Of a DNA stretch of 64,000 bases, positions 46,401-54,455 are shown in pieces; the stretch's first letter is position 1; each line of letters begins with the position of its first letter. The notes under the pieces are model-generated. The model had not been told where the DNA came from. It ran no database searches and saw nothing but the letters and a program-made list of their open reading frames with translations. The DNA is taken from assembly GCF_016735115.1 (NCBI RefSeq), contig NZ_JAERQJ010000008.1:186001-250000 (forward strand), written 5' to 3'. The DNA is from Aquimarina mytili. GTDB lineage: Bacteria; Bacteroidota; Bacteroidia; Flavobacteriales; Flavobacteriaceae. The position numbers and the translations under genes are program-made.

Positions 46401-46930
46401 GATACAATTTTGTTGAAGGAGATGCACGAGATTATGTAAATCTAATATCCGTATCAAAATCAGAAGGAGGTGGTGCTTTAGCTACGGGGAAATTATATGA
46501 TTTTCATGGTACACCAGAAAATGTTATAATTAGTATTGATCACAGATTAATTGAAAACGGATCAGAACATCTAGCCGATATCATTATTGCGGGTGATAAT
46601 TATGAAAGAAGACTTAGCTGGGAAACTACAAATGAGAATTCAACTAACATAAACCCTAAACTTGGCCCTGTAAACCTTTCTAAAACTGGAAAGTTTACAA
46701 ATACCCAAATACAAAGTTTCACATCAAGTCTATCATCAAAAGAAACATTAAAATATGTCTATAATGCTTCTATTGAAACAACTGTAAATGTATCTATTCT
46801 ATATAAAGGTGTCTGGGATTCTGCTGCGAATTTTACTCCGTCAAAGTCAAGGAGTTTTAAACTAAAAACCTTCGGTTCATTTAGATCTAGAAATAGAATG
46901 AGAGACTCTAAGGGAAACTTAATTAAATAA
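43412..46930 (+). CDS. RHS-repeat protein with DUF6443-like N-terminus, RHS core and variable C-terminal tail
   Basis: A 1172-residue exported protein (signal peptide ends HTHAQQ). The N-terminal VTYFDGLGRAKQRIAIRQ resembles DUF6443; many YD repeats follow (YVYDYYGNLTYTIPSKV, YSYDALNRLTGAVDNTG). The RHS-associated core runs to about residue 921 (YRDHLDNIRLSY, YYPYGLKHQGYN, ITARNYNPALARWMNIDPLA, FMDPDGM). Beyond DPDGM is a 251-residue tail with no family I recognise, the position where polymorphic toxins place their effector. The tail ends strongly basic (SFRSRNRMRDSKGNLIK). No immunity-like gene follows. Confidence 0.85.
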   Translation: MKKYIIVLFLILGIHTHAQQPVLSNENAVSSRSFQKEVKNPDIDVIEGRDVIEQVTYFDGLGRAKQRIAIRQSSNKKDIVTHIIYDALGRKSREYLPFETDGTIGSLRTGDLDEKTRMFYYNLFPDDFVDVTSANPYTEMEFENSPLNRVLKQGAPGEDWKLGSGHEIRTIYDTNIDEEVRRFHVELTSDYTPTLVLDGNYNSGELYKTITKDENWTSGKLNTIEEFTDKNERVLLKRNYAKIDGAVIAHDTYYVYDYYGNLTYTIPSKVDFTNGVSDIELAELCYQYRYDSRNRLVEKKIPGKGWECIAYNKLDQPIMSQDKRLKIAKQWLFSVYDAYGRVAYTGMDRGNAKSRTEIQTLADATGKQYVTKTATPNTYAGTTIYYTKDAYPGSFDAIHTINYYDDYVFDTDGITLPTTVYGEPVSTQTKTLSTGNKVLVLGTNKWITTLFGYDKKGRVIWSATKNNYLQTLDIAEMKLDFVGKVVETKATHTKGSNVPIVTIEKFTYDHLGRVIKQTHKVNDQEEEVIAQHTYDAIGQLTQKKVGEGITTAIGIEGLQNLDYQYNVRGWLKGINDVDNLGADLFGFRLHYNNPTTGTALYNGNISQQYWRSANTDNSLKNYAYSYDALNRLTGAVDNTGRYTVSGITYDRMGNILSFQRNGLQNGGVFNDMDQLTYSYDSGNKLLQVTDHGNKAYGFKDGTNINDDDFEYDDNGNMIIDRNSGITDIKYNYLNLPYQVTINGKMISYVYGANGVKQLKAVGNIYTNYAGNFIYENGKLQFFNHPEGYIEPTITSTGVEKYEYTYQYRDHLDNIRLSYADSDKDGIVTQTEIKEENNYYPYGLKHQGYNNVVAGRNHKFGFGGKEEQDEFGIEWIDITARNYNPALARWMNIDPLAEQMRRHSPYNYAFNNPIFFMDPDGMAPVGGYGESLETAEYYHINYESISNKDKCPSGDCETLPLPSDAFIAATFDRQAIREGIDDKLIEMTGKHIGDTSRGYNFVEGDARDYVNLISVSKSEGGGALATGKLYDFHGTPENVIISIDHRLIENGSEHLADIIIAGDNYERRLSWETTNENSTNINPKLGPVNLSKTGKFTNTQIQSFTSSLSSKETLKYVYNASIETTVNVSILYKGVWDSAANFTPSKSRSFKLKTFGSFRSRNRMRDSKGNLIK

Positions 46931-47282
46931 CAAAGAATAAATTCCAGATAGCTTAGATTTGCAATTCGACATGAATTACAAATAAAAAACCACTCTAAAA
47001 AGAGTGGTTTTTTGATGATTTATCTCAAACCTAAATCACAAATGAAAACAATAAACGAACATAGTGTGTCGGATATTACTCAAAAAAATACCAGACAAGT
47101 CTCCTCAGGTATTGCCTGGTGTCTTAACCATGTCCTATTCATATAACTTTACAGGTACCTTTCCTAGTTATAAAACATCGAAGAATTAAAGAAATAGGAT
47201 ATCTCTACTTAATTATTTGTATAGTTTAAGCGGCTAATCTATAAGGTATATAGGCAAATGAAACTATGAAAGTTTTGACTCT
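46931..47282. other. intergenic region after the RHS gene, no gene seen
   Basis: About 350 bp. It holds the RHS terminator (46984-47013) and then AT-rich sequence with a 34-codon chance frame from 47047. No immunity-protein candidate is present, and the sequence runs to the stop of the anti-sigma-like gene on the other strand. Confidence 0.6.
46984..47013 (+). terminator. intrinsic terminator after the RHS gene
   Basis: AAAAAACCACTC/GAGTGGTTTTTT stem with a six-base loop, 53 bp after the stop. Confidence 0.85.
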
Positions 47283-48017
47283 CTACTCTAAATCTTCTAA
47301 CAACATAATAGCATTCTCCTGATGAACGCCATCATACGCAATTAATTTTTTTAGTAAAAGAATAGCTTCTTTATTTTGCTCTAATTTTAAATGAGCAAGA
47401 ATTGTATACCAAAGACCATCTTCGTAATATCTGTTTTGTGGATTGATATTCAAAAATTGTTCTATAGCTTTATTCGTTTTGCCAGTATTTAGATAACAAT
47501 TACCTAAAAATAACTTTAATTGTTCGTCATATGGGCGATGGGTTATCAATTGTTCTAAATCAGGAATAATGTCACTATACTCTTCTTCTTTATATTTTTG
47601 AGCAATCGTTTTAAATTCTTCATGAGTTACCTCTCCTCTTTTGGCATTCTCAACAGGATAAGGAATATAATATGTTGCATATAAATCCTCTTTTTGATCT
47701 ATTTGCCAAAAGAAAGTAAATAAACCAATTATTATAGCAATAGAAGCTGCAATTTTCCAATAATGAGAAATAAAAGGTTTTTGTATTGGGCTTTCTTTTT
47801 TCTTATCAATTTTATCTTCGAGTTTGATTAGTTTTTTTCTAAAATCTAATGCCTTTTTATCTTTCAGTGCCCTTCCTAATTCTTTGTGTAGTCGTACCTC
47901 TTCCCGAAGTTCAGGATCAATCTCAAGCAGCTTTTTAAAGGATTCTAATTCATTGCCTTCTAATTTGCCGGCTAAATAGTCTTCTATTTGTTCAAATATC
48001 TTTTGTGTGCTTTCCAT
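47283..48017 (-). CDS. anti-sigma-like membrane protein with periplasmic TPR region
   Basis: A 244-residue protein beginning MESTQKIFEQIEDYLAGKL, an acidic helical cytoplasmic region like the N-terminal anti-sigma domain in Bacteroidota, a basic stretch, one membrane helix (about residues 87-107, HYWKIAASIAIIIGLFTFFW), then a periplasmic region with TPR-like helices (about residues 140-240). Topology fits an anti-sigma factor that senses through its TPR part. The ATG at 48017 is preferred over an upstream start that would overlap the sigma gene; the gap to the sigma stop is then 10 bp. Confidence 0.78.
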   Translation of the reverse strand: MESTQKIFEQIEDYLAGKLEGNELESFKKLLEIDPELREEVRLHKELGRALKDKKALDFRKKLIKLEDKIDKKKESPIQKPFISHYWKIAASIAIIIGLFTFFWQIDQKEDLYATYYIPYPVENAKRGEVTHEEFKTIAQKYKEEEYSDIIPDLEQLITHRPYDEQLKLFLGNCYLNTGKTNKAIEQFLNINPQNRYYEDGLWYTILAHLKLEQNKEAILLLKKLIAYDGVHQENAIMLLEDLE

Positions 48018-48027
48018 ACTATATAAT

Positions 48028-48603
48028 CTATTTGGATGGAGCTTTAATTTCATTATATGCAGAATCCTTTTTGATCATCTCTATGATCTGTTTCTTACAT
48101 TTATATTTTTTTCTTCGGATAAAGGTGTCTGTTGTTCCTTTCTTCTCTGCTATTTCTTTCATACTAACTCCAGAAAAAAATAAGGTAAGAACTTCTTGAC
48201 AGGTTTCTCCTAGTTTTAAAAAATATTTTTGGTAGATGGCTGTTCTCTCATTTTCATAAATATCTTCGAGCATATCGGTTTCATCAATACCCGAGATGCT
48301 TATAATATCATCGCTTATAACCATTTTTTTGTTTTTCCTTATTTTATTCCTCCACATATTTTTACATACTCCATATATATACCCGCCAACTGTACCACTA
48401 AGTTCTAAAGAGTTTTCTTCTAATTTTTGATATAAAAAAACCATAGCATCCTGAAATATATCTCTGGCATCAGCTTCGGTCCCAGAATTTTTCATGACAT
48501 AACTAGTCACTTGAGGCAAGCATTCTTCATAAATAGCCATTAAGGTCTTTTCATCCCCCTTAATTATTGCATTAATAATAGTATCTTGTGTCTTATCGTT
48601 CAT
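48028..48603 (-). CDS. ECF-type RNA polymerase sigma-70 factor
   Basis: A 191-residue sigma factor: region 2 (about residues 25-95, DARDIFQDAMVFLYQKL) and region 4 (about 125-180, CQEVLTLFFSGVSMKEIAEK and the recognition helix TTDTFIRRKKYKCKK). No region 1 or 3, as in ECF factors. Its cognate anti-sigma-like gene follows; the divergent TPR-CHAT gene is 145 bp away. A GGTCACAAATT motif lies 22 bp before the ATG. Confidence 0.88.
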   Translation of the reverse strand: MNDKTQDTIINAIIKGDEKTLMAIYEECLPQVTSYVMKNSGTEADARDIFQDAMVFLYQKLEENSLELSGTVGGYIYGVCKNMWRNKIRKNKKMVISDDIISISGIDETDMLEDIYENERTAIYQKYFLKLGETCQEVLTLFFSGVSMKEIAEKKGTTDTFIRRKKYKCKKQIIEMIKKDSAYNEIKAPSK

Positions 48604-48624
48604 AATTTAATGTCAGCTCATCAT

Positions 48625-48635
48625 AATTTGTGACC
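48625..48635 (-). promoter_or_regulatory. GGTCACA motif before the sigma factor gene
   Basis: GGTCACAAATT on the minus strand. Near-identical GGGTCACATTTT occurs before the L-domain gene (51999-52010) and the LuxR-type gene (53709-53720). Function is inferred only from recurrence. Confidence 0.3.
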
Positions 48636-48748
48636 TCTAATTTTTTAAAACAGGTGATATAAAAGTAACAATATTATTTTTACAGCTTCGATCACCACAA
48701 ACACAATACCTTTTTTACAAAATGTAAAAAATCAAACAACTTTTGATA

Positions 48749-51700
48749 ATGAAAAAACAAATATCACCTTACCATAGTGTACTATTTTTTTTGTTGTTCT
48801 CTGTTTTAACTCAGGCCCAATCGATAACAGATACTATTATAGCTCATCAACATTTTGTAAAAGGTGATACTCTTAACCTTAAAGGAAATTATAAAGAGGC
48901 AATCGTAGCTTTTGAAATTGCAGCAAACGAATTTAAATCAAATGAAGTTTGGAAACGTTATATAGAAAGTCTTAATGAAATTTCGTATAATTTTTATAGG
49001 TTAGGAAAACTTGACAAATCATTAGAAAGCGCAAATTTGGCATTGCAAACCTGTAAAAACAAATTGCAAGCGGGTAGTTTATTTGAAGCTACCGCCATTA
49101 AGGATATTGCTAAAGTATATAGAAAACAAAATAAACATACGGATGCATTGCAGTTTTATAAAGAGGCACTTGCGATCACAGAAAAAAAAGCAGGTTCAAA
49201 TGATATTAAAACAGCTAATCTGTGCACACATATAGGAATCTTGTACGATGATAATCTCGGGTTTATTGAAGAAGCTAAGCAGTATTACCTAAAGTCTCTC
49301 GAAATAAACAAAAAATTGTATGACTTAAAAAAAGAGAATAACCTTGATGGGACTTATTTGAATTTAGCCATTTTATATAGTAGAAATGGGTTATATCATC
49401 AAGCACAACCTTATTATGAAAAAGCTATCCAACTTAGCAAGGAAATTTATGGAGAAAACACCCCTTACATTGCTGAATACTATTATAATTTTGCCTCAAA
49501 CTATGGTTATATTGGAGAAGATCATCTTGCACTTCAATATTTTAAAAAAGGGTTAAACATTATCAAAGATACTCATGATAACAATGATGGGGTTCTAGGT
49601 TTTTTCTACGATGGAATAGGAACACAATATAGTAGAATAAAAGAACTTGATCTTGCATATAAAAATTATCAAAAGTCCTTAAAGATTTATGAAAAAACCT
49701 ATGGTGAAAATGACTTATCTACTGCTAATGTCTTATCAAACATAGCATATGGCGTATTTTTACAAAAAGGTAATTACGATTTAGCATTCGATTATTATAA
49801 AAAATCGTATACGATAAGAAAAAAACTTTTTGGGGAGGAGCATCGAAATACATTTAAGTTAAATCAAGATTTTGGGGAATTATATGAAGAACAAGGCAAA
49901 TATGATATTGCAGAAAACTATTATACCCAGCATCTTGAACTTGCTATTAAAAGTTTTGGCCGTAAAAATCAAAAAACTGCAGAGTGTTATATTGATAAGG
50001 CCCGTATCTATTTTAAAAAGAAACAATATCTAAATGCTATACAAGAATATCAAAACGCTGTAATTGCCGGTACTCGTATTTTTAATAATACATCCATTTA
50101 TTCAAATCCTTCATCTAAAGATTATATTAATCCCTCTACCCTATTAGTTGCATTTCATGGAAAAGCTAAAGCGCTTAATTTTTTGGGGAAAGAAAAAAAA
50201 GATCAAAAAATACTTCAAGCTTCATTTTTAAGTTTCAAGTCTTGTGATTCATTAATTGATCATACCCGAAACTCTTTTTTGTTAGTCGAAGATAAAACAC
50301 TTTTAGGACAAGCCAAGTCATCCCAAATTTATACCGATGCTATTGATAATGCTTTAGAATTACATAAAACAACCAATAATCGCGACTATCTTTCTGACGC
50401 ATTTTACTTTTCAGAAAAAAATAAAGCCCGTTTACTCGAAGAACAATTAAAAAAAATCAAAGCACAAAGTTTTGCAAATATTCCTGAAGAGAAATTAGAA
50501 ATCATTGAAAAGCTTAATGCACAACTGTCTTTCTATAAGTCTAAAGTATATCAAGCCGAAAATTCAAAAGAAAAACCTCTCGATTCTGCAATACATAGGT
50601 ATACCAATTTAGTGTTTACAAATACTCAAAAAATTGATTCTACATTAAACATATTAGAGAAAGATTATCCAAAGTATCATCAACTTAAGTACGATAATAG
50701 TATTGTATCTATTCAAATCATTCAAAAAAAATTAGAAACAGACACGGCACTTCTTGAATATTTTGTTACAGATAAGGTGATATACGCCTTTCTAATCACA
50801 AAAAATGATTTTTATATTAAAGAAATTATCATCGACAATCTTGAAGATAAAATAATTCAATTTCGCAATGCTATTCTTTCTAAAGACCTGACTACTTATA
50901 AAAGAATGGGCGCGGAACTGTATCAGAAATTAATCGATCCCTTTGCTATAGAAAGTAATATTCATAACATGATCATAGTACCCGACGGGCTTTTGTGGCA
51001 TCTTAATTTTGACTTGTTAATTACCCAAAAAACGAAGTCCAACAATCCAAAAAAAATTCCATACTTATTAAAAGATAAAGTAATCAGTTACGCAAATTCT
51101 GCTAATCTCTTTTTTAGTAAACAATTCACTAAAAGTGCCACTCAAAGAAAATGTCTTGCCTTTTCTTTTTCGGATACACAATTCTCTAAAAGTAAAACCC
51201 CAATTTCTAATGCTGTTATACCAAGTACAACTCATGATTTACCAGGGACCCGAAAAGAAATAGAAGCAATCTCTAAGATTATAAATGGAAAATACTATTA
51301 TGGAGAGGAAGCTATAGAATCAAACTTTAAAAGCGAAGTCAATCGTTATGCCTTAGTCCATCTAGCATTGCATGGTGAGATAGATGATAAAAATCCCGAA
51401 AATTCAAAATTATTTTTCATGCAGATCAAAGATTCAATAGAAGATAATTATCTCTATAATCATGAATTATATGCTTTAAACATCCCAGCAGAACTAGCTG
51501 TTTTAAGCGCCTGCAATACGGGATCTGGCAAAATATCAAAAGGAGAAGGTATCATGAGTTTAGGTAGGGCATTTCAATATGCCGGGACCCAAAGTTTATT
51601 GCTAACCAACTGGGCAGTATCTGATGAAACTACACCTGATCTGATGAAATACTTTTACGATAATCTTAAACAAGGTATGACCAAACCCAAAGCATTACAA

Positions 51701-51898
51701 CAAGCCAAGCTTCAGTATTTAAATGACGCAAACGTTTTTCGAGCTGATCCCTTTTTTTGGGGAGGATTTTATTTGATTGGTGATACAAACCCAATAGACT
51801 TGGGGAATGAAAAAACATACCTATACTTTGTATTATTAGCTTGTATATTAATTGCTCTAGCTTTTTTATTCCTAAAAAATCGATTTAAAAAACACTGA
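48749..51898 (+). CDS. exported TPR-CHAT protease (caspase-fold) with C-terminal membrane anchor
   Basis: A 1049-residue protein: signal peptide (about residues 1-25, FFLLFSVLTQAQ), roughly ten TPR motifs to about residue 430 with paired FYKEAL / YYEKAI style helices, a coiled coil, then a CHAT domain (about residues 650-1010). The catalytic dyad is complete: His875 in LALHGEI and Cys922 in LSACNTGSG, 47 residues apart. A final membrane helix (FVLLACILIALAFLFLKN) is followed by the basic NRFKKH, so the enzyme faces the periplasm. Start is the ATG at 48749, not the TTG six bases before. It is divergent from the ECF sigma/anti-sigma pair. Confidence 0.87.
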   Translation: MKKQISPYHSVLFFLLFSVLTQAQSITDTIIAHQHFVKGDTLNLKGNYKEAIVAFEIAANEFKSNEVWKRYIESLNEISYNFYRLGKLDKSLESANLALQTCKNKLQAGSLFEATAIKDIAKVYRKQNKHTDALQFYKEALAITEKKAGSNDIKTANLCTHIGILYDDNLGFIEEAKQYYLKSLEINKKLYDLKKENNLDGTYLNLAILYSRNGLYHQAQPYYEKAIQLSKEIYGENTPYIAEYYYNFASNYGYIGEDHLALQYFKKGLNIIKDTHDNNDGVLGFFYDGIGTQYSRIKELDLAYKNYQKSLKIYEKTYGENDLSTANVLSNIAYGVFLQKGNYDLAFDYYKKSYTIRKKLFGEEHRNTFKLNQDFGELYEEQGKYDIAENYYTQHLELAIKSFGRKNQKTAECYIDKARIYFKKKQYLNAIQEYQNAVIAGTRIFNNTSIYSNPSSKDYINPSTLLVAFHGKAKALNFLGKEKKDQKILQASFLSFKSCDSLIDHTRNSFLLVEDKTLLGQAKSSQIYTDAIDNALELHKTTNNRDYLSDAFYFSEKNKARLLEEQLKKIKAQSFANIPEEKLEIIEKLNAQLSFYKSKVYQAENSKEKPLDSAIHRYTNLVFTNTQKIDSTLNILEKDYPKYHQLKYDNSIVSIQIIQKKLETDTALLEYFVTDKVIYAFLITKNDFYIKEIIIDNLEDKIIQFRNAILSKDLTTYKRMGAELYQKLIDPFAIESNIHNMIIVPDGLLWHLNFDLLITQKTKSNNPKKIPYLLKDKVISYANSANLFFSKQFTKSATQRKCLAFSFSDTQFSKSKTPISNAVIPSTTHDLPGTRKEIEAISKIINGKYYYGEEAIESNFKSEVNRYALVHLALHGEIDDKNPENSKLFFMQIKDSIEDNYLYNHELYALNIPAELAVLSACNTGSGKISKGEGIMSLGRAFQYAGTQSLLLTNWAVSDETTPDLMKYFYDNLKQGMTKPKALQQAKLQYLNDANVFRADPFFWGGFYLIGDTNPIDLGNEKTYLYFVLLACILIALAFLFLKNRFKKH

Positions 51899-51998
51899 TA
51901 CATGTCCATTTACTTATTTGATAAACTGAAAGTTAAAGGTTTATCAAAAAGTATATCTTTGCCGGCATTAGAGCATAAAAAAATAAACCACGGGAAAA

Positions 51999-52010
51999 GG
52001 GTCACATTTT
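51999..52010 (+). promoter_or_regulatory. GGGTCACATTTT motif before the L-domain gene
   Basis: Part of a 14-bp identical match (AAGGGTCACATTTT) with 53707-53720. It lies 44 bp before the ATG. Confidence 0.3.
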
Positions 52011-52053
52011 TATGTTTAACGACATTGTATTGGAAACAAAACGTAACGGAAAA

Positions 52054-53601
52054 ATGAAAAAACAAGTATTTTTTTTATTTGGAGTATTGATTAGCCTCAA
52101 TCTACTCCAAGCACAGACTGTGTACAATGGTCATTTAACAATTAGTACACAGTCAGAAATTAATGCCTTTACTTATCAGGAAATTAATGGATCATTAACA
52201 ATTAAAGAAAGTTCACCAGGTAACATTACGGATATAAGTAATTTGGAAACACTTACCAAAATAACAGGGAATTTATCCATCAAGAACAATCAAAATCTAG
52301 AAAACCTGGATGGATTATATAACCTTGCAGAATTAGGTGGAGATTTTGTGTTATATGATAATCCTAACCTTATTCGTATTGGTATTAGCATTGATAATAT
52401 TGAACATATTCCTGGTGTTAGCCTAGACCCAAATAGTCCAAGTCCTTTCTATAAGCTAACGACTATAGGAGGTAAATTGAGTATTACTAACCATCCTATG
52501 CTATTTGACATTAGTAGTTTTGCCAATATTACAACTATTGGAGGAGAATTATATCTTAATAAGAATAATGGCTTAGAAGATCTAGATGGCCTTTTAAGAG
52601 TATCTTCTATAGGAGGTGATATTTATATCAATAACAATGATGAACTTCTAAATATTAATGCGCTTGCAAATATCACTAATGCAACAGCAAACATTACAAT
52701 TACAGCTAATGACAAATTAGAAACCCTTGAAGGATTTGCAAATATCTTATCAATAGCAGGTAATCTTACGATTAGAGGTAATCGTGCTATAGAATACCCT
52801 TGTGCAATTATGCCTATACTACAAGATAACTCTATGGTTAATGGGACTATCACAATAGAGAATAATAGTACAATCTCAAGCTCTCAATTGGCAATAATTG
52901 ATTACTGTTTAAATATAACTACGCACTTCGGGGACCTTATTATCGATACACAATCTGATGTAGAGTCTTTTAATTTTGAAAAAATCACTGGCTCATTGAT
53001 TATTCAAAGTGGAGATGATATTACCGATATCGAAAAGTTATGGAAATTAAAAGAAGTTGGTGGTGACCTAAAAATAATCGGAAATTCAGAGCTTCTAGAC
53101 ATATATGCCTTAGGTGGTGTAAAAAGTATTGGTGGAGCATTAATTATACATACTAATGAAAAGTTACCAAATACCATTCTAAGCGAGGCTGCTACATATT
53201 TTATTTGTCGTGGGTATACTGAAATAGTTAAAGGTCAATCTACTGAAGATCCATACACCCCACTAAACGCAAGTTGCTACACTCATCCTAATGTTAGGAC
53301 TGGAACTCTATTTAAAAACAAAGAGCCAAAGCAATTATTTACTTACTTAACCGAAACAGAAAAACATTTAATTGTATTCCCTACTATTTCTAATGGTGAT
53401 TACATCACAATAGTTAATGCAGAAAGTAATTTTGAATATCAGCTTTATGATACTACTGGTAGGTTAATCGAAGCTAATCAAATAATAAAACCTGAATCTA
53501 ACCAGGTTTTAAGATTTACTCAAAAGCTTAAATCTGGTATTTATTTCATGAACATAACTAAAAATAATACTAATCAAGTACTGCGATTTATTGTAAAGTA
53601 G
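52054..53601 (+). CDS. secreted receptor L-domain protein with T9SS C-terminal sorting domain
   Basis: A 515-residue exported protein. Signal peptide (about residues 1-21, ending LLQAQ). The body has repeated L-domain units (ITGNLSIKNNQNLENLDGL, IGGDIYINNNDELLNINALA) in two blocks, separated near residue 270-290. The C-terminal 85 residues (LIVFPTISNGDYITI, YQLYDTTGRLIEA, LKSGIYFMNITKN) form a type A Por/T9SS sorting domain, so the protein should be secreted across the outer membrane by type IX secretion. Start is the ATG at 52054, after an open 14-codon extension. A terminator follows. The L-domain style matches the lipoproteins at 4.4-7.8 kb. Confidence 0.85.
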   Translation: MKKQVFFLFGVLISLNLLQAQTVYNGHLTISTQSEINAFTYQEINGSLTIKESSPGNITDISNLETLTKITGNLSIKNNQNLENLDGLYNLAELGGDFVLYDNPNLIRIGISIDNIEHIPGVSLDPNSPSPFYKLTTIGGKLSITNHPMLFDISSFANITTIGGELYLNKNNGLEDLDGLLRVSSIGGDIYINNNDELLNINALANITNATANITITANDKLETLEGFANILSIAGNLTIRGNRAIEYPCAIMPILQDNSMVNGTITIENNSTISSSQLAIIDYCLNITTHFGDLIIDTQSDVESFNFEKITGSLIIQSGDDITDIEKLWKLKEVGGDLKIIGNSELLDIYALGGVKSIGGALIIHTNEKLPNTILSEAATYFICRGYTEIVKGQSTEDPYTPLNASCYTHPNVRTGTLFKNKEPKQLFTYLTETEKHLIVFPTISNGDYITIVNAESNFEYQLYDTTGRLIEANQIIKPESNQVLRFTQKLKSGIYFMNITKNNTNQVLRFIVK

Positions 53602-53622
53602 ATAAATAAATACATATGTGAA

Positions 53623-53648
53623 AGACTCCCTGAATAGGGAGTCTTTTT
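53623..53648 (+). terminator. intrinsic terminator after the L-domain gene
   Basis: Stem AGACTCCC/GGGAGTCT with a six-base loop, then five T residues, 22 bp after the stop. Confidence 0.85.
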
Positions 53649-53708
53649 GCATTATTCTTATTCGTAAAAAACACTCAAAAGTTTTAATGCTACAAAAATA
53701 TAATTGAA

Positions 53709-53720
53709 GGGTCACATTTT
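53709..53720 (+). promoter_or_regulatory. GGGTCACATTTT motif before the LuxR-type regulator gene
   Basis: Same motif as at 51999-52010, located 60 bp before the ATG of the regulator. Possible autoregulatory or shared site (inference). Confidence 0.3.
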
Positions 53721-53780
53721 GTGCTGCCAGAACATTGGTAGAAAGAGAACATAAATGTTAATCCCTAAAAAATGTAGAAA

Positions 53781-54419
53781 ATGACCAATGTAGTTCTTAT
53801 TGAAAATTGTGATATATCCCGAAATTCTCATAAAGAGATTATTAATAATTCTACACAATTTAGAGTCTTAGAAGATTTTAACCATTGTAAATCTGCATTA
53901 TATAAAATTAATAGGCTCGACCCAGATATCGTTTTAATTGATATAGATACTCCAGGAACTTGTGGAATAGAAAGTATAAAACGAATCAAAAGAGTACATC
54001 CAAAAACAAAAATCTTAGTCGTTACCGGTGAGAAAAATACAAATTATGTTTTTGACACACTAAAATCTGGGGCCCTGGGGTTTCTATTAAAAAATAATAG
54101 TAATCAAGAAATCTTAAGTGCATTAGAACAACTCTCTAAAGGTGGTGCTCCTTTGAGTCCACAAATCTCTAGATTAGTAGTAACATCATTCTATGAAAAA
54201 AAATTTGATGAACTTACTGAAAGAGAAAATGATGTCCTCATTGTATTATCAAAGGGAAAAAGCTACACTAATATTGCCAACGAATTATACGTAAGTGTAA
54301 ATACTGTAAAAAGACATGTTAGAAATATTTATGAAAAACTACATGTAAACAGTAGAGATGAAATCATAAATCTTATTCAAAATAAGCATACCTATCTAAA
54401 TAAATCTTTAAAAGAATAA
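53781..54419 (+). CDS. LuxR/NarL-type response regulator
   Basis: A 212-residue DNA-binding regulator: receiver domain (residues 1-120) with phospho-acceptor Asp54 in LIDIDTPG and conserved Lys in FLLKNN, then a LuxR-type helix-turn-helix (about residues 145-205, LTERENDVLIVLSKGKSYTN, VNTVKRHVRNIYEKLHV). The usual acidic pair near the N-terminus is weakened to Glu8-Asn9 (IENCDI), so phosphorylation may be inefficient or absent. No cognate kinase is adjacent. A strong terminator follows at once. Confidence 0.87.
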   Translation: MTNVVLIENCDISRNSHKEIINNSTQFRVLEDFNHCKSALYKINRLDPDIVLIDIDTPGTCGIESIKRIKRVHPKTKILVVTGEKNTNYVFDTLKSGALGFLLKNNSNQEILSALEQLSKGGAPLSPQISRLVVTSFYEKKFDELTERENDVLIVLSKGKSYTNIANELYVSVNTVKRHVRNIYEKLHVNSRDEIINLIQNKHTYLNKSLKE

Positions 54420-54455
54420 AAAAAGTCTCGTTGGGGAACGAGACTTATTTTATTA
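54418..54455 (+). terminator. intrinsic terminator after the LuxR-type gene
   Basis: Stem AAGTCTCGTT/AACGAGACTT with a GGGG loop, A-run before, T-rich tract after. Confidence 0.85.

Noticed and set aside
40082..46930. RHS pair as type VI secretion cargo
   Set aside because: Both proteins have N-terminal signal peptides, there is no PAAR or VgrG nearby, and export by Sec fits better.
47047..47151. 34-codon frame after the RHS gene as an immunity candidate
   Set aside because: Too short, no domain, and located beyond the RHS terminator without a promoter.
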